A DNA stretch of 20,947 bases, taken from NCBI GenBank assembly GCA_019911785.1, contig JAIOJM010000033.1, positions 1 through 20,947 on the forward strand, given 5' to 3'. How positions within the stretch are numbered: position 1 is the stretch's first letter; each line of letters begins with the position of its first letter. A model generated the notes under the pieces. That model did no database searches. It was not told where the DNA came from and worked only from the letters and a program-made list of their open reading frames with translations. Both the position numbers and the translations under genes were made by a program. Shown here piece by piece: positions 1 to 10,204 of this stretch. This DNA comes from Sulfuricella sp. GTDB lineage: Bacteria; Pseudomonadota; Gammaproteobacteria; Burkholderiales; Sulfuricellaceae.

Positions 1-1
1 C

Positions 2-889
2 GCCGTCTGGGATCCGCGCACCAACATGCTCTTTGTCCAGGATACCCCGGCCAAGCTGGAGGAAGTACGCAAACTGATCAACCAGATCGACATACCGGTC
101 AGGCAGGTGATGATCGACGCGCGCATTGTCGAAGCAACCGACCTTTTCAGCAAGTCGCTGGGGGCTCGGCTCGGCTTTCAAGATCACGGCAGCATCACGG
201 GGACCAACCAAAGAGCTATGGTTGGGGCAAACCTCGAAGTCCCTGGATATTTCACCGGGCAGGCTGCAACCGTACCGACATACAGCCCTCAAGGCATGAA
301 CGTCAACCTGCCCGCAAAAAGCTCCGCTGGCGTAGCTGGGGCCTTGTCGCTGATCCTGTTTCAATCGAATGCGACCCGCTTTCTGAATCTTGAGCTGTCG
401 GCACTGCAAGCGGATGGCAAGGGGAAAATCATTTCCAACCCGCGCGTGCTCACCTCCGACCAGACCGAGGCCGTCATCGAGGATGGCACCGACATCCCCT
501 ACCTGCAAGCCTCCAGCAGCGGCGCCACCAGCGTCTCCTTCAAGAAGGCCGTGCTGAGCCTGAAAGTGAAACCGCAAATCACGCCTGACGACAATATCAT
601 CATGGACCTGAAGGTCAACAAGGACAGCCGGGGCGAGAACACCGTCGCAGGCCCGGCGATCAATACCAAGCAGATTACCACTCAGGTGCTGGTGGAGAAT
701 GGCGGGACCGTGGTAATCGGCGGCATCTTCACTCAGGACGAGGACACCACGGTGACCAAGGTGCCACTGCTCGGCGATATTCCGGTTCTCGGTATTCTGT
801 TCAGAAACACCGCCAAACGCGATGAAAAAAGAGAACTGCTGGTTTTTGTCACCCCCAGGATTCTCAAGGAAAGCCTCAACCTGAAATAG
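2..889 (+). CDS. pilQ: PilQ type IV pilus secretin, C-terminal part (5' truncated)
   Basis: The reading frame is already open at the window edge, so the N-terminal AMIN and early N domains lie upstream; about 295 C-terminal residues remain. PilQ forms the multimeric outer-membrane ring through which the type IV pilus passes. The segment starts in the last N-domain repeat (the TNML and IDIPVRQVMIDARIVEA stretch is typical) and continues through the secretin beta-barrel domain. It ends with the secretin signature VPLLGDIPVLGILFRNT and a short ELLVFVTPRIL tail. In betaproteobacteria pilQ closes the pilMNOPQ operon directly before aroK, as here. The C-terminus is complete, with a TAG stop. The family call is firm; only the missing 5' part is unknown. 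Confidence 0.95.
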   Translation, partial: AVWDPRTNMLFVQDTPAKLEEVRKLINQIDIPVRQVMIDARIVEATDLFSKSLGARLGFQDHGSITGTNQRAMVGANLEVPGYFTGQAATVPTYSPQGMNVNLPAKSSAGVAGALSLILFQSNATRFLNLELSALQADGKGKIISNPRVLTSDQTEAVIEDGTDIPYLQASSSGATSVSFKKAVLSLKVKPQITPDDNIIMDLKVNKDSRGENTVAGPAINTKQITTQVLVENGGTVVIGGIFTQDEDTTVTKVPLLGDIPVLGILFRNTAKRDEKRELLVFVTPRILKESLNLK

Positions 890-916
890 CGCCTCGAATG
901 GGTTTGTTGGTGCGTT

Positions 917-939
917 AGCCGGGCCAGGCTCCGTTTTTT
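917..939 (+). terminator. Weak candidate terminator after pilQ
   Basis: A 4-bp stem AGCC/GGCT (917-920 with 927-930) is followed three bases later by six T residues (934-939). The position between pilQ and aroK fits an intrinsic terminator, but the stem is short, so it may be only a pause site or chance. Confidence 0.25.
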
Positions 940-943
940 CCGC

Positions 944-949
944 TAAAAT
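944..949 (+). promoter_or_regulatory. Candidate -10 box upstream of aroK
   Basis: TAAAAT in the context CGCTAAAATG lies 33 bases before the aroK GTG. The same CGNTAAAATG context occurs before argS. No good -35 box is seen at the expected spacing, so this is a similarity-based guess only. Confidence 0.3.
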
Positions 950-982
950 GCCTGTCACGATGACCACCCTTAAAGGGAACGA

Positions 983-1519
983 GTGACAGGCAATATTTTT
1001 TTAGTCGGGCTGATGGGCGCAGGCAAAACCACGGTGGGCAAGCTGATCGCCAGGCACCTCAACAGGCCCTTTGTCGACTCCGACCATGAAATCGAAAAGC
1101 GCACCGGGGTCAATATTCCCCTGATTTTCGAACTGGAAGGGGAAGCCGGTTTCCGAACCCGTGAAGCGGCGGTTATCGAGGAGCTGGCCAGAAAAAGAAA
1201 CATCGTGCTGGCGACCGGGGGTGGCGCGATATTGAGCCCACAAAACCGCGACAACCTCCGCCGCAACGGCACGGTGATCTACCTGCGCGCAAAGGTGGAA
1301 GACCTGTGGCAACGCACCCGTCACGACAAGAATCGCCCCCTGCTGCAGACTGCCGACCCTCAGGCAAAACTGAAAGCGCTTTTTGCGCAGCGCGACCCCT
1401 TGTACTGTGAAATCGCGGACATCATTGTGGACTCGGGAGCACAAAGCGTCCATGCCCTGGTTCACCAGATCGAAGAACAGCTGAAACAGCTGAATGCTGG
1501 CGCCTCAAAAACCGACTGA
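983..1519 (+). CDS. aroK: Shikimate kinase I
   Basis: This cytosolic enzyme phosphorylates shikimate at the 3-hydroxyl with ATP, the fifth step towards chorismate. At 178 residues it has the usual length. The Walker A loop GLMGAGKTT is at residues 9-17. The shikimate-binding acidic motif DSDHEIE is at 32-38, the R58/E61 region follows, then the GGGAI loop near residue 80 and the arginine-rich lid ([11 protein letters not shown]). The start is GTG, chosen because AAAGGGA lies 4 bases upstream and the P-loop falls at the normal distance from the N-terminus. The GTG overlaps the TGA of a 12-codon reading frame (948-986). The position between pilQ and aroB is the common proteobacterial arrangement. 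Confidence 0.95.
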   Translation: MTGNIFLVGLMGAGKTTVGKLIARHLNRPFVDSDHEIEKRTGVNIPLIFELEGEAGFRTREAAVIEELARKRNIVLATGGGAILSPQNRDNLRRNGTVIYLRAKVEDLWQRTRHDKNRPLLQTADPQAKLKALFAQRDPLYCEIADIIVDSGAQSVHALVHQIEEQLKQLNAGASKTD

Positions 1520-1546
1520 AATATAACCCTATAAAAAAGCTGTTGA

Positions 1547-1676
1547 ACCGCAAAGGACGCAAGGGACGCGAAGGAATTCAAAGACTTGAACAACTTAATC
1601 TGCTTACCCGATGGGTGATGCAGAATAATTCATTAACTCATTGTTTTACCTTGCGAACCTTAGCGTCCTTTGCGGT
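1547..1676. repeat. Imperfect inverted-repeat element between aroK and aroB
   Basis: The arms 1547-1574 and 1649-1676 are inverted copies. The outermost 14 bases (ACCGCAAAGGACGC and its complement) match exactly and the inner halves match imperfectly. Each arm contains direct GCAAAGGAC/GCAAGGGAC/GCGAAGGA-type units. The interior is AT-richer and has no reading frame of note. It fills nearly all of the 187-base aroK-aroB gap. This looks like a small non-autonomous repeat of the kind scattered in proteobacterial intergenic regions; no target duplication is evident. Confidence 0.6.
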
Positions 1677-1706
1677 GAAATACCGTTTTTAGGATAACCA
1701 CAAACC

Positions 1707-2795
1707 ATGCAAACCCTGACCGTAGATTTGAACGAACGCGCCTACCCGATACACATCGGCTCCGGCCTGCTGACGCGCCCCGAACTGATTCTGCCTCACC
1801 TTGCCCGCAAGCAGGTTGCCATCGTCACCAACACTACGGTAGCGCCGCTGTATCTGGATGCGCTGAGCAAACCGCTGGCAGCGGAAGGGGTGGATATCGT
1901 ATCCATCATCCTGCCCGACGGGGAGGAATACAAGAACTCGGATACGCTGAACCTGATCTACGACGCCCTCCTGAGACGCCATTGCGAGCGCAAGACCACC
2001 CTGATCGCTCTGGGCGGGGGCGTCATCGGCGATCTCACCGGCTTTGCCGCCGCCACCTACCTGCGTGGCGTACCTTTCATCCAGATTCCGACCACCTTGC
2101 TGGCGCAGGTGGATTCCTCGGTGGGCGGGAAAACCGGCATCAACCACCCGCTGGGGAAAAACATGATCGGCGCCTTCTACCAGCCCAAGCTGGTGCTGGC
2201 CGACACTTCAACTCTCGACACCCTGGATGACCGCCAGCTCTCCGCCGGCCTGGCCGAAGTGATCAAATACGGCCTGATCCGCGACCTGCCTTTCTTCGAG
2301 TGGCTGGAGCAAAACATGGGCAAGCTGCTTGCGCGCGACCCGGAAGCACTGGCCTATGCCATCAAACGTTCCTGCGAGAACAAGGCGGAAGTGGTCATCG
2401 CCGATGAACACGAAGGCGGCGTCCGCGCCCTGCTCAATCTGGGACACACTTTCGGCCACGCCATCGAAGCCGGGATGGGTTACGGCAACTGGCTCCACGG
2501 CGAGGCCGTTGCCGCCGGCACCATGCTGGCGGCAACCCTGTCACAGCGGCTCAGATGGATCGGCGATACGGAGGTGAACCGCATCCGCGCGCTGTTCGAA
2601 CGAGCCGGGCTGCCGGTCAGCGCGCCCGATCTCGGGGTGGAGGCCTATCTGGAGCACATGGCGGTAGACAAGAAAGTGGAAAACGGCAGAATGCGCTTCG
2701 TGCTGCTGAAAGCAATCGGCACCGCGGTGATCACCGCCGACGTCACGGAACAGGCGCTGCGGGAAACCCTGCAAGCAACCGCCCACCATGCCTGA
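1707..2795 (+). CDS. aroB: 3-dehydroquinate synthase
   Basis: The enzyme converts DAHP to 3-dehydroquinate, the second shikimate-pathway step, using NAD+ and a divalent metal, in the cytosol. The protein has 362 residues, normal for the family. The NAD-binding loop GGGVIGD is at residues 103-109 and the substrate-binding stretch [17 protein letters not shown] is at 136-152. The expected metal ligands are E184 (AEVIKYG), H247 (LNLGHTFGH) and H264 (WLHGEAV). A modest AGGA lies 12 bases before the ATG, so translation may be inefficient or depend on upstream structure. The stop codon overlaps the first codons of dgt by 8 bases, implying co-transcription and translational coupling. Confidence 0.96.
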   Translation: MQTLTVDLNERAYPIHIGSGLLTRPELILPHLARKQVAIVTNTTVAPLYLDALSKPLAAEGVDIVSIILPDGEEYKNSDTLNLIYDALLRRHCERKTTLIALGGGVIGDLTGFAAATYLRGVPFIQIPTTLLAQVDSSVGGKTGINHPLGKNMIGAFYQPKLVLADTSTLDTLDDRQLSAGLAEVIKYGLIRDLPFFEWLEQNMGKLLARDPEALAYAIKRSCENKAEVVIADEHEGGVRALLNLGHTFGHAIEAGMGYGNWLHGEAVAAGTMLAATLSQRLRWIGDTEVNRIRALFERAGLPVSAPDLGVEAYLEHMAVDKKVENGRMRFVLLKAIGTAVITADVTEQALRETLQATAHHA

Positions 2796-3909
2796 CCTCG
2801 CCCTCTACGCGGCTCTGTCGGCAACCTCGCGCGGCCGTCGCTTCGGGGAAGACACCCCGGCCGGGCGCAGCGAATTTCAGCGCGACCGCGACCGCATCAT
2901 TCACTCCACCGCCTTTCGCCGCCTCGAATACAAGACCCAGGTGTTCGTCAATCACGAAGGCGACCTGTTCCGCACCCGGCTGACACACAGCCTGGAAGTG
3001 GCGCAAATCGGACGCACCATCGCCCGCAACCTGCGGCTCGACGAGGATCTGGTGGAAGCCATCGCGCTGGCCCACGATCTCGGCCATACCCCTTTCGGCC
3101 ACGCCGGCCAGGATGAACTCAACGGCTGCATGAAGGACTACGGCGGCTTCGAGCACAACCTCCAGTCCCTGCGCGTGGTGGACATGCTGGAGGAGCGCTA
3201 CGCCGAATTCGACGGCCTTAATCTGACCTTCGAAACCCGCGAGGGCATCCTCAAGCACTGCTCCCCGCAAAACGCCGCCACGCTCAGCGAAGTGGGCGCA
3301 CGCTTCCTGCACGACAAGCGCCCATCACTGGAAGCCCAGGTGGCCAATCTCGCCGACGAAATTGCCTACAACAATCACGACGTCGATGACGGCCTGCGTT
3401 CGGGTCTGATCACCTTGGAGCAACTGGCGGAGGTCAGCCTTTTCGCCCGCCACCTCAAAACAGTGCGCGACCTTTATCCCGACCTGGCCGACCGGCGCCT
3501 GATCCATGAAACCGTGCGCCGCATGATCAATACCCTGACGCTGGACCTGATCAGCCAAAGCACGCAGAACATCACTGCCGCCGCCCCCGGATCCATTGAT
3601 GACGTGCGTGAAGCACCGCCCCTGATCGCCTTCAGCCCATCAATACGGGAGGAGCAACAGGAACTGAAGCGCTTCCTGCGCGCCCAGCTTTACCGACATT
3701 TCCAGGTCATGCGCATGAGCAGCAAGGCACGGCGCATCATCCGCGAACTGTTCCAGGCTTTTCTCGACGACGCCCGCCTCCTGCCGCCGCAATACCAGGA
3801 AAAAGCCCAACAGGACAAGCCTCGCGCCATTGCCGACTATATTGCCGGCATGACCGACCGTTACGCCATTCGGGAGTACCGGCGCCTGTTCACCATCGAA
3901 GAAGATTAG
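2788..3909 (+). CDS. dgt: Deoxyguanosinetriphosphate triphosphohydrolase-like protein (HD domain)
   Basis: Members of this HD-superfamily group hydrolyse dGTP or other dNTPs to the nucleoside and triphosphate, affecting dNTP pools. In this 373-residue protein the metal-binding motif is visible: H67 (RLTHSLEV), the pair H96-D97 in [13 protein letters not shown], and a later acidic site in YNNHDVDDG. The N-terminal [20 protein letters not shown] is the typical signature of the dGTPase-like branch. It is shorter than E. coli Dgt (about 500 residues), matching the type-2 subfamily found beside aroB in many betaproteobacteria. The ATG overlaps the aroB end by 8 bases. Substrate preference cannot be read from the sequence. 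Confidence 0.9.
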   Translation: MPDLALYAALSATSRGRRFGEDTPAGRSEFQRDRDRIIHSTAFRRLEYKTQVFVNHEGDLFRTRLTHSLEVAQIGRTIARNLRLDEDLVEAIALAHDLGHTPFGHAGQDELNGCMKDYGGFEHNLQSLRVVDMLEERYAEFDGLNLTFETREGILKHCSPQNAATLSEVGARFLHDKRPSLEAQVANLADEIAYNNHDVDDGLRSGLITLEQLAEVSLFARHLKTVRDLYPDLADRRLIHETVRRMINTLTLDLISQSTQNITAAAPGSIDDVREAPPLIAFSPSIREEQQELKRFLRAQLYRHFQVMRMSSKARRIIRELFQAFLDDARLLPPQYQEKAQQDKPRAIADYIAGMTDRYAIREYRRLFTIEED

Positions 3910-3925
3910 GCCGGCATCCCCGGCC
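3909..3925 (+). terminator. Short GC hairpin at the dgt stop codon
   Basis: GGCCGG (3909-3914) and CCGGCC (3920-3925) form a perfect 6-bp stem with a 5-base loop beginning at the last base of the dgt stop codon. No U-tract follows, so it is at best a weak or factor-dependent terminator or an RNA-end stabiliser. Confidence 0.3.
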
Positions 3926-4055
3926 CATCTCTAATGCCAACATACGCCCATGGTTGCCATCCGGCTTGAGACGGGGTAACATTTCCGCCCTTTCGCGCTG
4001 ATTTTGCATAGGCATCGCGGCGTTATGGAATCAACACTTTAAAAATTAGCTGACC

Positions 4056-7000
4056 ATGAATTTGATGAGGAACAACGTGAGCCATCCTTCGTTGCCGGTA
4101 CAACAGGGCTTGTATGATCCGCGCCAGGAGCGCGACGCGTGCGGCGTAGGATTTGTCGCGCACATCAAGGGCAAACAGAGCCACGACATGGTACGCCAGG
4201 GCTTGCAGATTCTGGAAAATCTCACCCATCGCGGCGCGGTGGGCGCCGACCCACTGGCGGGCGATGGCGCAGGCATACTGATCCAGGTTCCTGACGCATT
4301 TTTGCGATTCTCCTGTTCCGCTCAGGGCTTGACCTTGCCGGAGGCCGGAGAATACGGGGTCGGCATGATCTTTCTGCCGCGCGATGCGGCAGCGCGCGCC
4401 GCCTGCGAACACGCGATCGCCGAAAAAATCGCTGCGGAAGGCCAGACCCTGCTGGGCTGGCGCGATGTGCCGGTGGACAACGCCAGCCTGGGCGAAAGCG
4501 TCAAGGCGGTGGAACCGGTGGTACGCCAGGTATTCATCGGCCGCGGGGCGCAGTGCCCGGATGCCGACAGCTTCGAACGCAAACTGTTTGTGATCCGCAA
4601 GACCGCTGAACATGCCGTGCGCAGCCTGCCGAACGAACAGGGGGGAGGCTTCTATATCCCATCCCTGTCCGCGCGCACCATCGTTTATAAAGGGATGCTG
4701 CTGGCCGATCAGGTCGGCAAATATTACCTCGACCTGCAAAACGAGAGCGTAATCAGCGCCCTGGCGCTGGTCCATCAGCGCTTCTCCACCAACACTTTCC
4801 CCACCTGGGATCTGGCTCACCCTTTCCGCATGATTGCCCACAACGGCGAGATCAATACCATGCGGGGCAACGTGAACTGGATGGCGGCACGCCATGCGGC
4901 GATGTCCTCGAAGCTGCTGGGCGCCGACCTTGAAAAACTGTGGCCCCTGATCGTGGACGGCCAGTCCGACTCGGCCTGCTTCGACAATGCCCTCGAGCTG
5001 CTGGTGGCGGGCGGCTACTCGCTTCCTCACGCGATGATGCTGCTGATACCCGAAGCTTGGGCGGGCAACCCCCTGATGGACGAAGAACGCCGCGCATTTT
5101 ACGAATACCATGCCGCCCTGATGGAACCCTGGGACGGCCCCGCCGCCGTGGCCTTCACCGACGGCCGCCAGATCGGCGCGACGCTGGATCGCAACGGCCT
5201 GCGTCCGGCGCGCTACCTGATTACCGACGATGATGTGGTGCTGATGGCATCCGAAATGGGCGTGCTCGACATTCCGCAACACAAGATCGTGAAAAAATGG
5301 CGCCTGCAGCCGGGCAAGATGTTCCTGATCGATCTGCAGGCAGGCCGCATTGTGGACGACGCCGAACTGAAACAGCAGCTCGCCACCGCCAAGCCTTACC
5401 GCGAGTGGATCGAGAAATCGCGCTATTTCCTTAGCGATCTGCCCGCCGTGGACGGCAAGCCCGCGCTCCAGGAAACCCTGCTCGACACCCAGCAAGCCTT
5501 CGGCTATACGCAGGAAGACCTCAAGTTTATCCTCGCCCCCATGGCTGCGGCAGGCGAGGAAGCAACCGGCTCCATGGGCAACGATTCCGCGTTGCCGGTG
5601 CTCTCCGACAAGAACAGATCGCTGTACGATTATTTTCAGCAACTGTTTGCCCAGGTGACCAACCCGCCGATCGATCCGATCCGTGAAGAGATCGTGATGT
5701 CGCTGACCTCGTTCATCGGGCCGAAGCCCAATCTGCTCGGCATCGACGAGACCGATCCGCCGCTGCGCCTGGAAGTCCACCAACCGGTGCTGTCCAATGA
5801 GGATCTGGCGAAGCTGCGCGACATCGACCAGCTGACGCAGGGGCGCTATAAAGCCCGGATACTGGATATCACCTATCCAGTCACGCAGGGCGCGGCGGGC
5901 TGCGAGGCGGCGATTGCGGCCTTGTGCGTGGCAGCCGACGCGGCCGTGGCGGGGGGTTATAACGTGCTGATCCTGTCCGACCGGGCCATCTCGCGTGACC
6001 GTGCCGCCATCCCGGCGCTACTGGCTTGTGCGGGAGTGCACCATCACCTGGTGCGCGAAGGCCTGCGCACCAGCGCCGGTCTGGTGGTAGACACCGGCTC
6101 CGCCCGGGAAACCCATCACTTCGCCCTGCTCGCCGGCTATGGCGCCGAGGCGGTGTGTCCCTGGCTGGCCTTCGAAACCGTTGCCGCGCTGGCCGGCAAG
6201 GAAGCCAACAAGCGCTACATCAAGGCGGTGAACAAGGGGCTGTTGAAAGTCATGTCCAAGATGGGCATCTCCACTTACCAGTCCTATTGCGGCGCCCAGA
6301 TTTTCGAGGCGGTCGGCCTTAATGCCGGCTTCGTCGCGCAGTATTTCACCGGCACCGCAACCCAGATCGAAGGCATCGGCCTGCACGAAATCGCCGAAGA
6401 AACCGTGCGCACCCATCAGTCGGCATTCGGCAACGACCCGGTGCTGTCCAACGCACTGGAAGCGGGTGGCGAATACGCTTACCGGGTGCGCGGCGAAGCC
6501 CACATGTGGACGCCGGAAACCATTGCCAAGCTGCAACACGCCACGCGCTCCAACAATTTTCAGACTTACAAGGAATATGCCAAGCTGATCAACGACCAGA
6601 GCGAGCATCTGAAGACCTTGCGCGGGCTGTTCGAGATCAGGTCGGCGGGCGCGCCCGTGCCGCTGGATGAAGTTGAACCGGCAAAGGAGATCGTCAAGCG
6701 TTTCGTCACCGGCGCGATGTCGCTCGGCTCCATTTCCACCGAGGCGCATACCACGCTGGCCATCGCGATGAACCGCATCGGCGGCAAATCCAATACCGGC
6801 GAAGGCGGCGAAGACGCCGCTCGCTTCGGGGCAGTGAAGGGTGGCGAGAAGCTCTCCGAGATTATCGGCAAGGGCCGCATCGAGCGCGACCTGGTGATGC
6901 AGGAAGGCGATTCGCTGCGCTCCCGGATCAAGCAGGTGGCCTCCGGCCGCTTTGGCGTGACGGCGGAATACCTGTCCAGCGCCGACCAGATCCAGATCAA

Positions 7001-8723
7001 GATGGCGCAAGGGGCCAAGCCCGGCGAGGGCGGCCAGCTGCCTGGCCACAAGGTCTCCGAATACATCGCCCAGTTGCGCTTCTCGGTACCCGGCGTGGGC
7101 CTGATTTCCCCGCCGCCGCACCACGACATTTACTCGATCGAGGATCTCGCGCAGCTGATCCATGACCTGAAAAATGCCAATCCCGCCGCATCCATCTCGG
7201 TCAAGCTGGTCTCCGAAGTGGGCGTGGGCACGGTGGCTGCCGGCGTATCCAAGGCCAAGGCGGACCACATCGTGGTGTCCGGCTACGATGGCGGCACCGG
7301 CGCATCGCCGCTGTCTTCCATCAAGCACGCCGGTACGTCGTGGGAACTCGGCCTGGCGGAAACCCAGCAGACCCTGGTGCTGAACCAGTTGCGCGGGCGC
7401 GTTGCCCTGCAGGTGGACGGCCAACTCAAGACCGGCCGCGACGTGCTGATCGGTGCCCTGCTGGGCGCGGACGAATTCGGCTTCGCCACCGCGCCGCTGG
7501 TGGTGGAAGGCTGCATCATGATGCGCAAGTGCCACCTGAATACCTGCCCGGTGGGCGTGGCGACCCAGGACCCCGCCCTGCGCAGGAAATTCACCGGCCA
7601 GCCTGAGCACGTGGTGAACTACTTCTTCTTCGTCGCCGAGGAAGTGCGCGAGATCATGGCGCAGATGGGCATCCGCAAGTTCGATGACCTGATCGGGCGC
7701 AGCGACCTGCTCGACATGAAGCAGGGCATCGCTCACTGGAAGGCCAGGGGGCTGGACTTCTCCAGGGTATTCCATCAGCCCGCCATGCCGCCCAGCGTGG
7801 CGCGCCTCCACACCGAGACCCAGGATCACGGCCTGGACAAGGCGCTGGACCATCAGCTCATTGCACAGGCCAGGACCGCCCTGGAGACCCGGCAACCGGT
7901 GGTGATAAACAGCACCATCGGCAACGTCAACCGCACCGCCGGCACCATGCTGTCGCACGAAGTGGCGAAACGCTACGGTCATGCCGGGCTGCCGGACGAC
8001 ACCATCACGGTGAAGCTGACAGGCACGGCAGGACAAAGCTTCGGCGCCTTCCTCGCCCATGGCGTCACCTTCGAGCTGTCCGGCGAAGGCAACGACTATG
8101 TCGGCAAGGGCTTGTGCGGCGGGCGCATCGTGGTGATGCCGCCCAGGGAATGCAAGATCGTGGCGGAAGAAAACATCATCGTCGGCAACACCGTGCTGTA
8201 CGGGGCGACCAGCGGCGAATGCTACTTCCGCGGCGTGGCAGGCGAGCGGTTCGCCGTGCGCAATTCGGGGGCCGTCGCGGTGGTGGAAGGTCTGGGCGAC
8301 CACGGCTGCGAATACATGACCGGCGGCATGGTGATCGTGCTGGGTCAGACCGGACGCAATTTTGCAGCGGGCATGTCGGGCGGCGTGGCTTACGTGCTCG
8401 ATGAGGACGGCAGCTTCGAGCGCCGCTGCAATTTGTCCATGGTACAGCTGGAGCCGATCCCCGAGGAAGCGGTCGCCAGCGAAACCGGTGACGTGGAAAC
8501 GCATGGCCGGGTGCACTTCAATCACCTGGGCAAAGCCGACGAAGCGGCGCTGCGCGGAAAGATCGAAAAGCACCTGCGCTACACCGGCAGCGCGCGCGCA
8601 AAGGAAATTCTGGATAACTGGGCGCGCTATCTGCCGAAGTTCGTCAAGGTCATGCCAACCGAATATCGCCGCGCCTTGCAGGAAATCGCAACGCAGCGGA
8701 CCAGGCTAAAGGAGGTGGCATAA
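4056..8723 (+). CDS. gltB: Glutamate synthase (NADPH), large (alpha) subunit
   Basis: With GltD it makes two glutamates from glutamine and 2-oxoglutarate, completing ammonia assimilation. The 1555-residue protein shows the expected order. A class-II glutamine amidotransferase begins at Cys29 ([12 protein letters not shown]), which becomes the N-terminal nucleophile after propeptide removal. A central linking domain follows, then the FMN-binding synthase barrel ([12 protein letters not shown] near residue 910). The 3Fe-4S cysteines are C1153, C1159 and C1164, with the usual 6/5 spacing. The C-terminal GXGXG helix domain is last. The ATG at 4056 has no clear ribosome site, whereas an in-frame GTG at 4077 sits 5 bases after AGGA and may be the true start. 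gltD follows without a gap. No convincing promoter is visible in the 146-base upstream gap. Confidence 0.96.
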   Translation: MNLMRNNVSHPSLPVQQGLYDPRQERDACGVGFVAHIKGKQSHDMVRQGLQILENLTHRGAVGADPLAGDGAGILIQVPDAFLRFSCSAQGLTLPEAGEYGVGMIFLPRDAAARAACEHAIAEKIAAEGQTLLGWRDVPVDNASLGESVKAVEPVVRQVFIGRGAQCPDADSFERKLFVIRKTAEHAVRSLPNEQGGGFYIPSLSARTIVYKGMLLADQVGKYYLDLQNESVISALALVHQRFSTNTFPTWDLAHPFRMIAHNGEINTMRGNVNWMAARHAAMSSKLLGADLEKLWPLIVDGQSDSACFDNALELLVAGGYSLPHAMMLLIPEAWAGNPLMDEERRAFYEYHAALMEPWDGPAAVAFTDGRQIGATLDRNGLRPARYLITDDDVVLMASEMGVLDIPQHKIVKKWRLQPGKMFLIDLQAGRIVDDAELKQQLATAKPYREWIEKSRYFLSDLPAVDGKPALQETLLDTQQAFGYTQEDLKFILAPMAAAGEEATGSMGNDSALPVLSDKNRSLYDYFQQLFAQVTNPPIDPIREEIVMSLTSFIGPKPNLLGIDETDPPLRLEVHQPVLSNEDLAKLRDIDQLTQGRYKARILDITYPVTQGAAGCEAAIAALCVAADAAVAGGYNVLILSDRAISRDRAAIPALLACAGVHHHLVREGLRTSAGLVVDTGSARETHHFALLAGYGAEAVCPWLAFETVAALAGKEANKRYIKAVNKGLLKVMSKMGISTYQSYCGAQIFEAVGLNAGFVAQYFTGTATQIEGIGLHEIAEETVRTHQSAFGNDPVLSNALEAGGEYAYRVRGEAHMWTPETIAKLQHATRSNNFQTYKEYAKLINDQSEHLKTLRGLFEIRSAGAPVPLDEVEPAKEIVKRFVTGAMSLGSISTEAHTTLAIAMNRIGGKSNTGEGGEDAARFGAVKGGEKLSEIIGKGRIERDLVMQEGDSLRSRIKQVASGRFGVTAEYLSSADQIQIKMAQGAKPGEGGQLPGHKVSEYIAQLRFSVPGVGLISPPPHHDIYSIEDLAQLIHDLKNANPAASISVKLVSEVGVGTVAAGVSKAKADHIVVSGYDGGTGASPLSSIKHAGTSWELGLAETQQTLVLNQLRGRVALQVDGQLKTGRDVLIGALLGADEFGFATAPLVVEGCIMMRKCHLNTCPVGVATQDPALRRKFTGQPEHVVNYFFFVAEEVREIMAQMGIRKFDDLIGRSDLLDMKQGIAHWKARGLDFSRVFHQPAMPPSVARLHTETQDHGLDKALDHQLIAQARTALETRQPVVINSTIGNVNRTAGTMLSHEVAKRYGHAGLPDDTITVKLTGTAGQSFGAFLAHGVTFELSGEGNDYVGKGLCGGRIVVMPPRECKIVAEENIIVGNTVLYGATSGECYFRGVAGERFAVRNSGAVAVVEGLGDHGCEYMTGGMVIVLGQTGRNFAAGMSGGVAYVLDEDGSFERRCNLSMVQLEPIPEEAVASETGDVETHGRVHFNHLGKADEAALRGKIEKHLRYTGSARAKEILDNWARYLPKFVKVMPTEYRRALQEIATQRTRLKEVA
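8711..8718 (+). promoter_or_regulatory. Strong ribosome binding site for gltD inside gltB
   Basis: GGAGGTGG in the last gltB codons lies 5 bases before the gltD ATG, which directly follows the gltB TAA. It fixes the gltD start and supports tightly coupled, roughly equal synthesis of the two subunits. Confidence 0.75.
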
Positions 8724-10151
8724 ATGGGCAAGCCTACCGGATTCATGGAATTTCGCCGCCTGAACGAGGCGAGCCTTCCGGTCGCGGAGCGCCTGAGAAA
8801 CTACCGCGAATTCGTGCAGCACCTGACCGACGAACAAGCCGCCATACAGGGTGCGCGCTGCATGGACTGCGGCATCCCTTTCTGCACCAGCGGCTGCCCC
8901 GTCAACAATATCATTCCGGACTGGAATGACCTGGTGTACCGGGGCGACTGGAAAAGGGCGCTGGACGTGCTGCATTCCACCAACAATTTTCCCGAATTCA
9001 CTGGCCGCGTTTGTCCCGCGCCCTGCGAGGCCGCGTGCACGCTGAACATCAACGATGATGCGGTGGGCATCAAGTCCATCGAGCACGCGATTATCGACAA
9101 GGGATGGGAGCAGGGCTGGGTCGTGCCGCTGCCGGCAAGGAAGAAGACCGGCAAGAAGGCCGCGATAGTCGGCTCCGGCCCCGCCGGTCTGGCCTGCGCG
9201 CAGCAGCTGGCACGTGCCGGACATGACGTGGTGGTGTTCGAAAAGAATGACCGCATCGGCGGACTGTTGCGCTATGGCATCCCCGATTTCAAATTCGAGA
9301 AATCGCACATCGACCGCCGCATCGAACAGATGCGCGCAGAGGGCGTGGAATTCCGCGTCAATCAACAGGTCGGCGAGGACGTGCCCGCCCAAAAGCTTAA
9401 GGACGAGTTCGACGCCGTGGTTTTGACCGGCGGCGCCGAACAAGCCCGCGATTTGCCGGTGCCGGGACGGGAGCTGTCGGGCGTGCATTTCGCCATGGAG
9501 TTCCTGCCGCAGCAGAACAAGGCGGTTGCCGGCGATGTGCTGCCTCAACAGATATTGGCCTCCGGCAAACATGTTATGGTGATCGGCGGCGGGGATACCG
9601 GCTCCGACTGCGTGGGCACCTCAATCCGCCAGGGAGCGGCCTCGGTAACCCAGATCGAAGTGATGCCGCGCCCTGCAGAACAGGAAGACAAGGCGCTGAC
9701 CTGGCCCAACTGGCCACTCAAGCTGCGCACTTCCAGCTCGCAGGAAGAAGGCTGCACGCGCGACTGGTCAGTCACGACCAAGGCATTCCTCGGCGCCAAT
9801 GGCAAGGTCGAAAAACTGAGTTGCGTGCGCGTGGAATGGAGTGCCGGCAAGATGCTCGAAATACCCGGCAGCGAATTCGAGATCCACGCCGATCTGGTAC
9901 TGCTGGCGATGGGCTTTGTCAGCCCGGTGCAAAAGGTCCTGGATGCCTTCGGCGTGGAAAAGGACGGCCGCGGCAACGCCAGGGCCGCGACGGACGGGGT
10001 TGGCTGCTACAAAACCTCGGTGGACAAGGTGTTCGCTGCCGGCGACATGCGCCGCGGCCAATCGCTGATAGTGTGGGCGATACGCGAAGGCCGCCAGGCT
10101 GCACGTGCCGTCGATGAAACCCTGATGGGCTTTTCCGATTTACCCCGGTAA
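8724..10151 (+). CDS. gltD: Glutamate synthase (NADPH), small (beta) subunit
   Basis: GltD takes electrons from NADPH and passes them through FAD and iron-sulfur clusters to the GltB FMN site. The 475-residue length matches the family. The N-terminal ferredoxin-like part carries two cysteine groups, C46/C49/C54/C58 and C97/C101/C105. The FAD-binding Rossmann motif GSGPAG is near residues 150-155, and the NADPH-binding motif GGGDTG is near 288-293. A C-terminal FAD contact, [18 protein letters not shown], is conserved. The gene begins at the base after the gltB stop and has a strong ribosome site. A REP-like palindrome follows 7 bases after its stop codon. Confidence 0.96.
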   Translation: MGKPTGFMEFRRLNEASLPVAERLRNYREFVQHLTDEQAAIQGARCMDCGIPFCTSGCPVNNIIPDWNDLVYRGDWKRALDVLHSTNNFPEFTGRVCPAPCEAACTLNINDDAVGIKSIEHAIIDKGWEQGWVVPLPARKKTGKKAAIVGSGPAGLACAQQLARAGHDVVVFEKNDRIGGLLRYGIPDFKFEKSHIDRRIEQMRAEGVEFRVNQQVGEDVPAQKLKDEFDAVVLTGGAEQARDLPVPGRELSGVHFAMEFLPQQNKAVAGDVLPQQILASGKHVMVIGGGDTGSDCVGTSIRQGAASVTQIEVMPRPAEQEDKALTWPNWPLKLRTSSSQEEGCTRDWSVTTKAFLGANGKVEKLSCVRVEWSAGKMLEIPGSEFEIHADLVLLAMGFVSPVQKVLDAFGVEKDGRGNARAATDGVGCYKTSVDKVFAAGDMRRGQSLIVWAIREGRQAARAVDETLMGFSDLPR

Positions 10152-10158
10152 TTTTACC

Positions 10159-10184
10159 CCCCTCGCCCGCTTGCGGGCGAGGGG
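10159..10184. repeat. REP-like palindrome between gltD and hemE
   Basis: CCCCTCGCCCGC (10159-10170) and its exact complement (10173-10184) form a perfect 12-bp stem; in practice the TT plus the closing pair would form a CTTG-type loop. It is followed by TTGGGGAAGAGGG. This composition (CCCCTCGCCCGC...GCGGGCGAGGGGTTGGGG) is that of repetitive extragenic palindromes common in GC-rich proteobacteria. There is no U-tract, so it is not a standard intrinsic terminator. It may protect the gltBD mRNA 3' end. Confidence 0.65.
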
Positions 10185-10204
10185 TTGGGGAAGAGGGTTA
10201 TAAA

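Noticed and set aside
3910..4055. Promoter or sigma-54 site for gltB
   Set aside because: I found no TGGC/TGCT-type pair and no -35/-10 pair with acceptable spacing, so none is reported.
4023..5783. Long minus-strand open frame opposite gltB (586 codons), and a second at 6018-8573
   Set aside because: They are antisense to clearly conserved gltB, with low-complexity His/Gln/Arg-rich products typical of the complement of GC-rich coding DNA.
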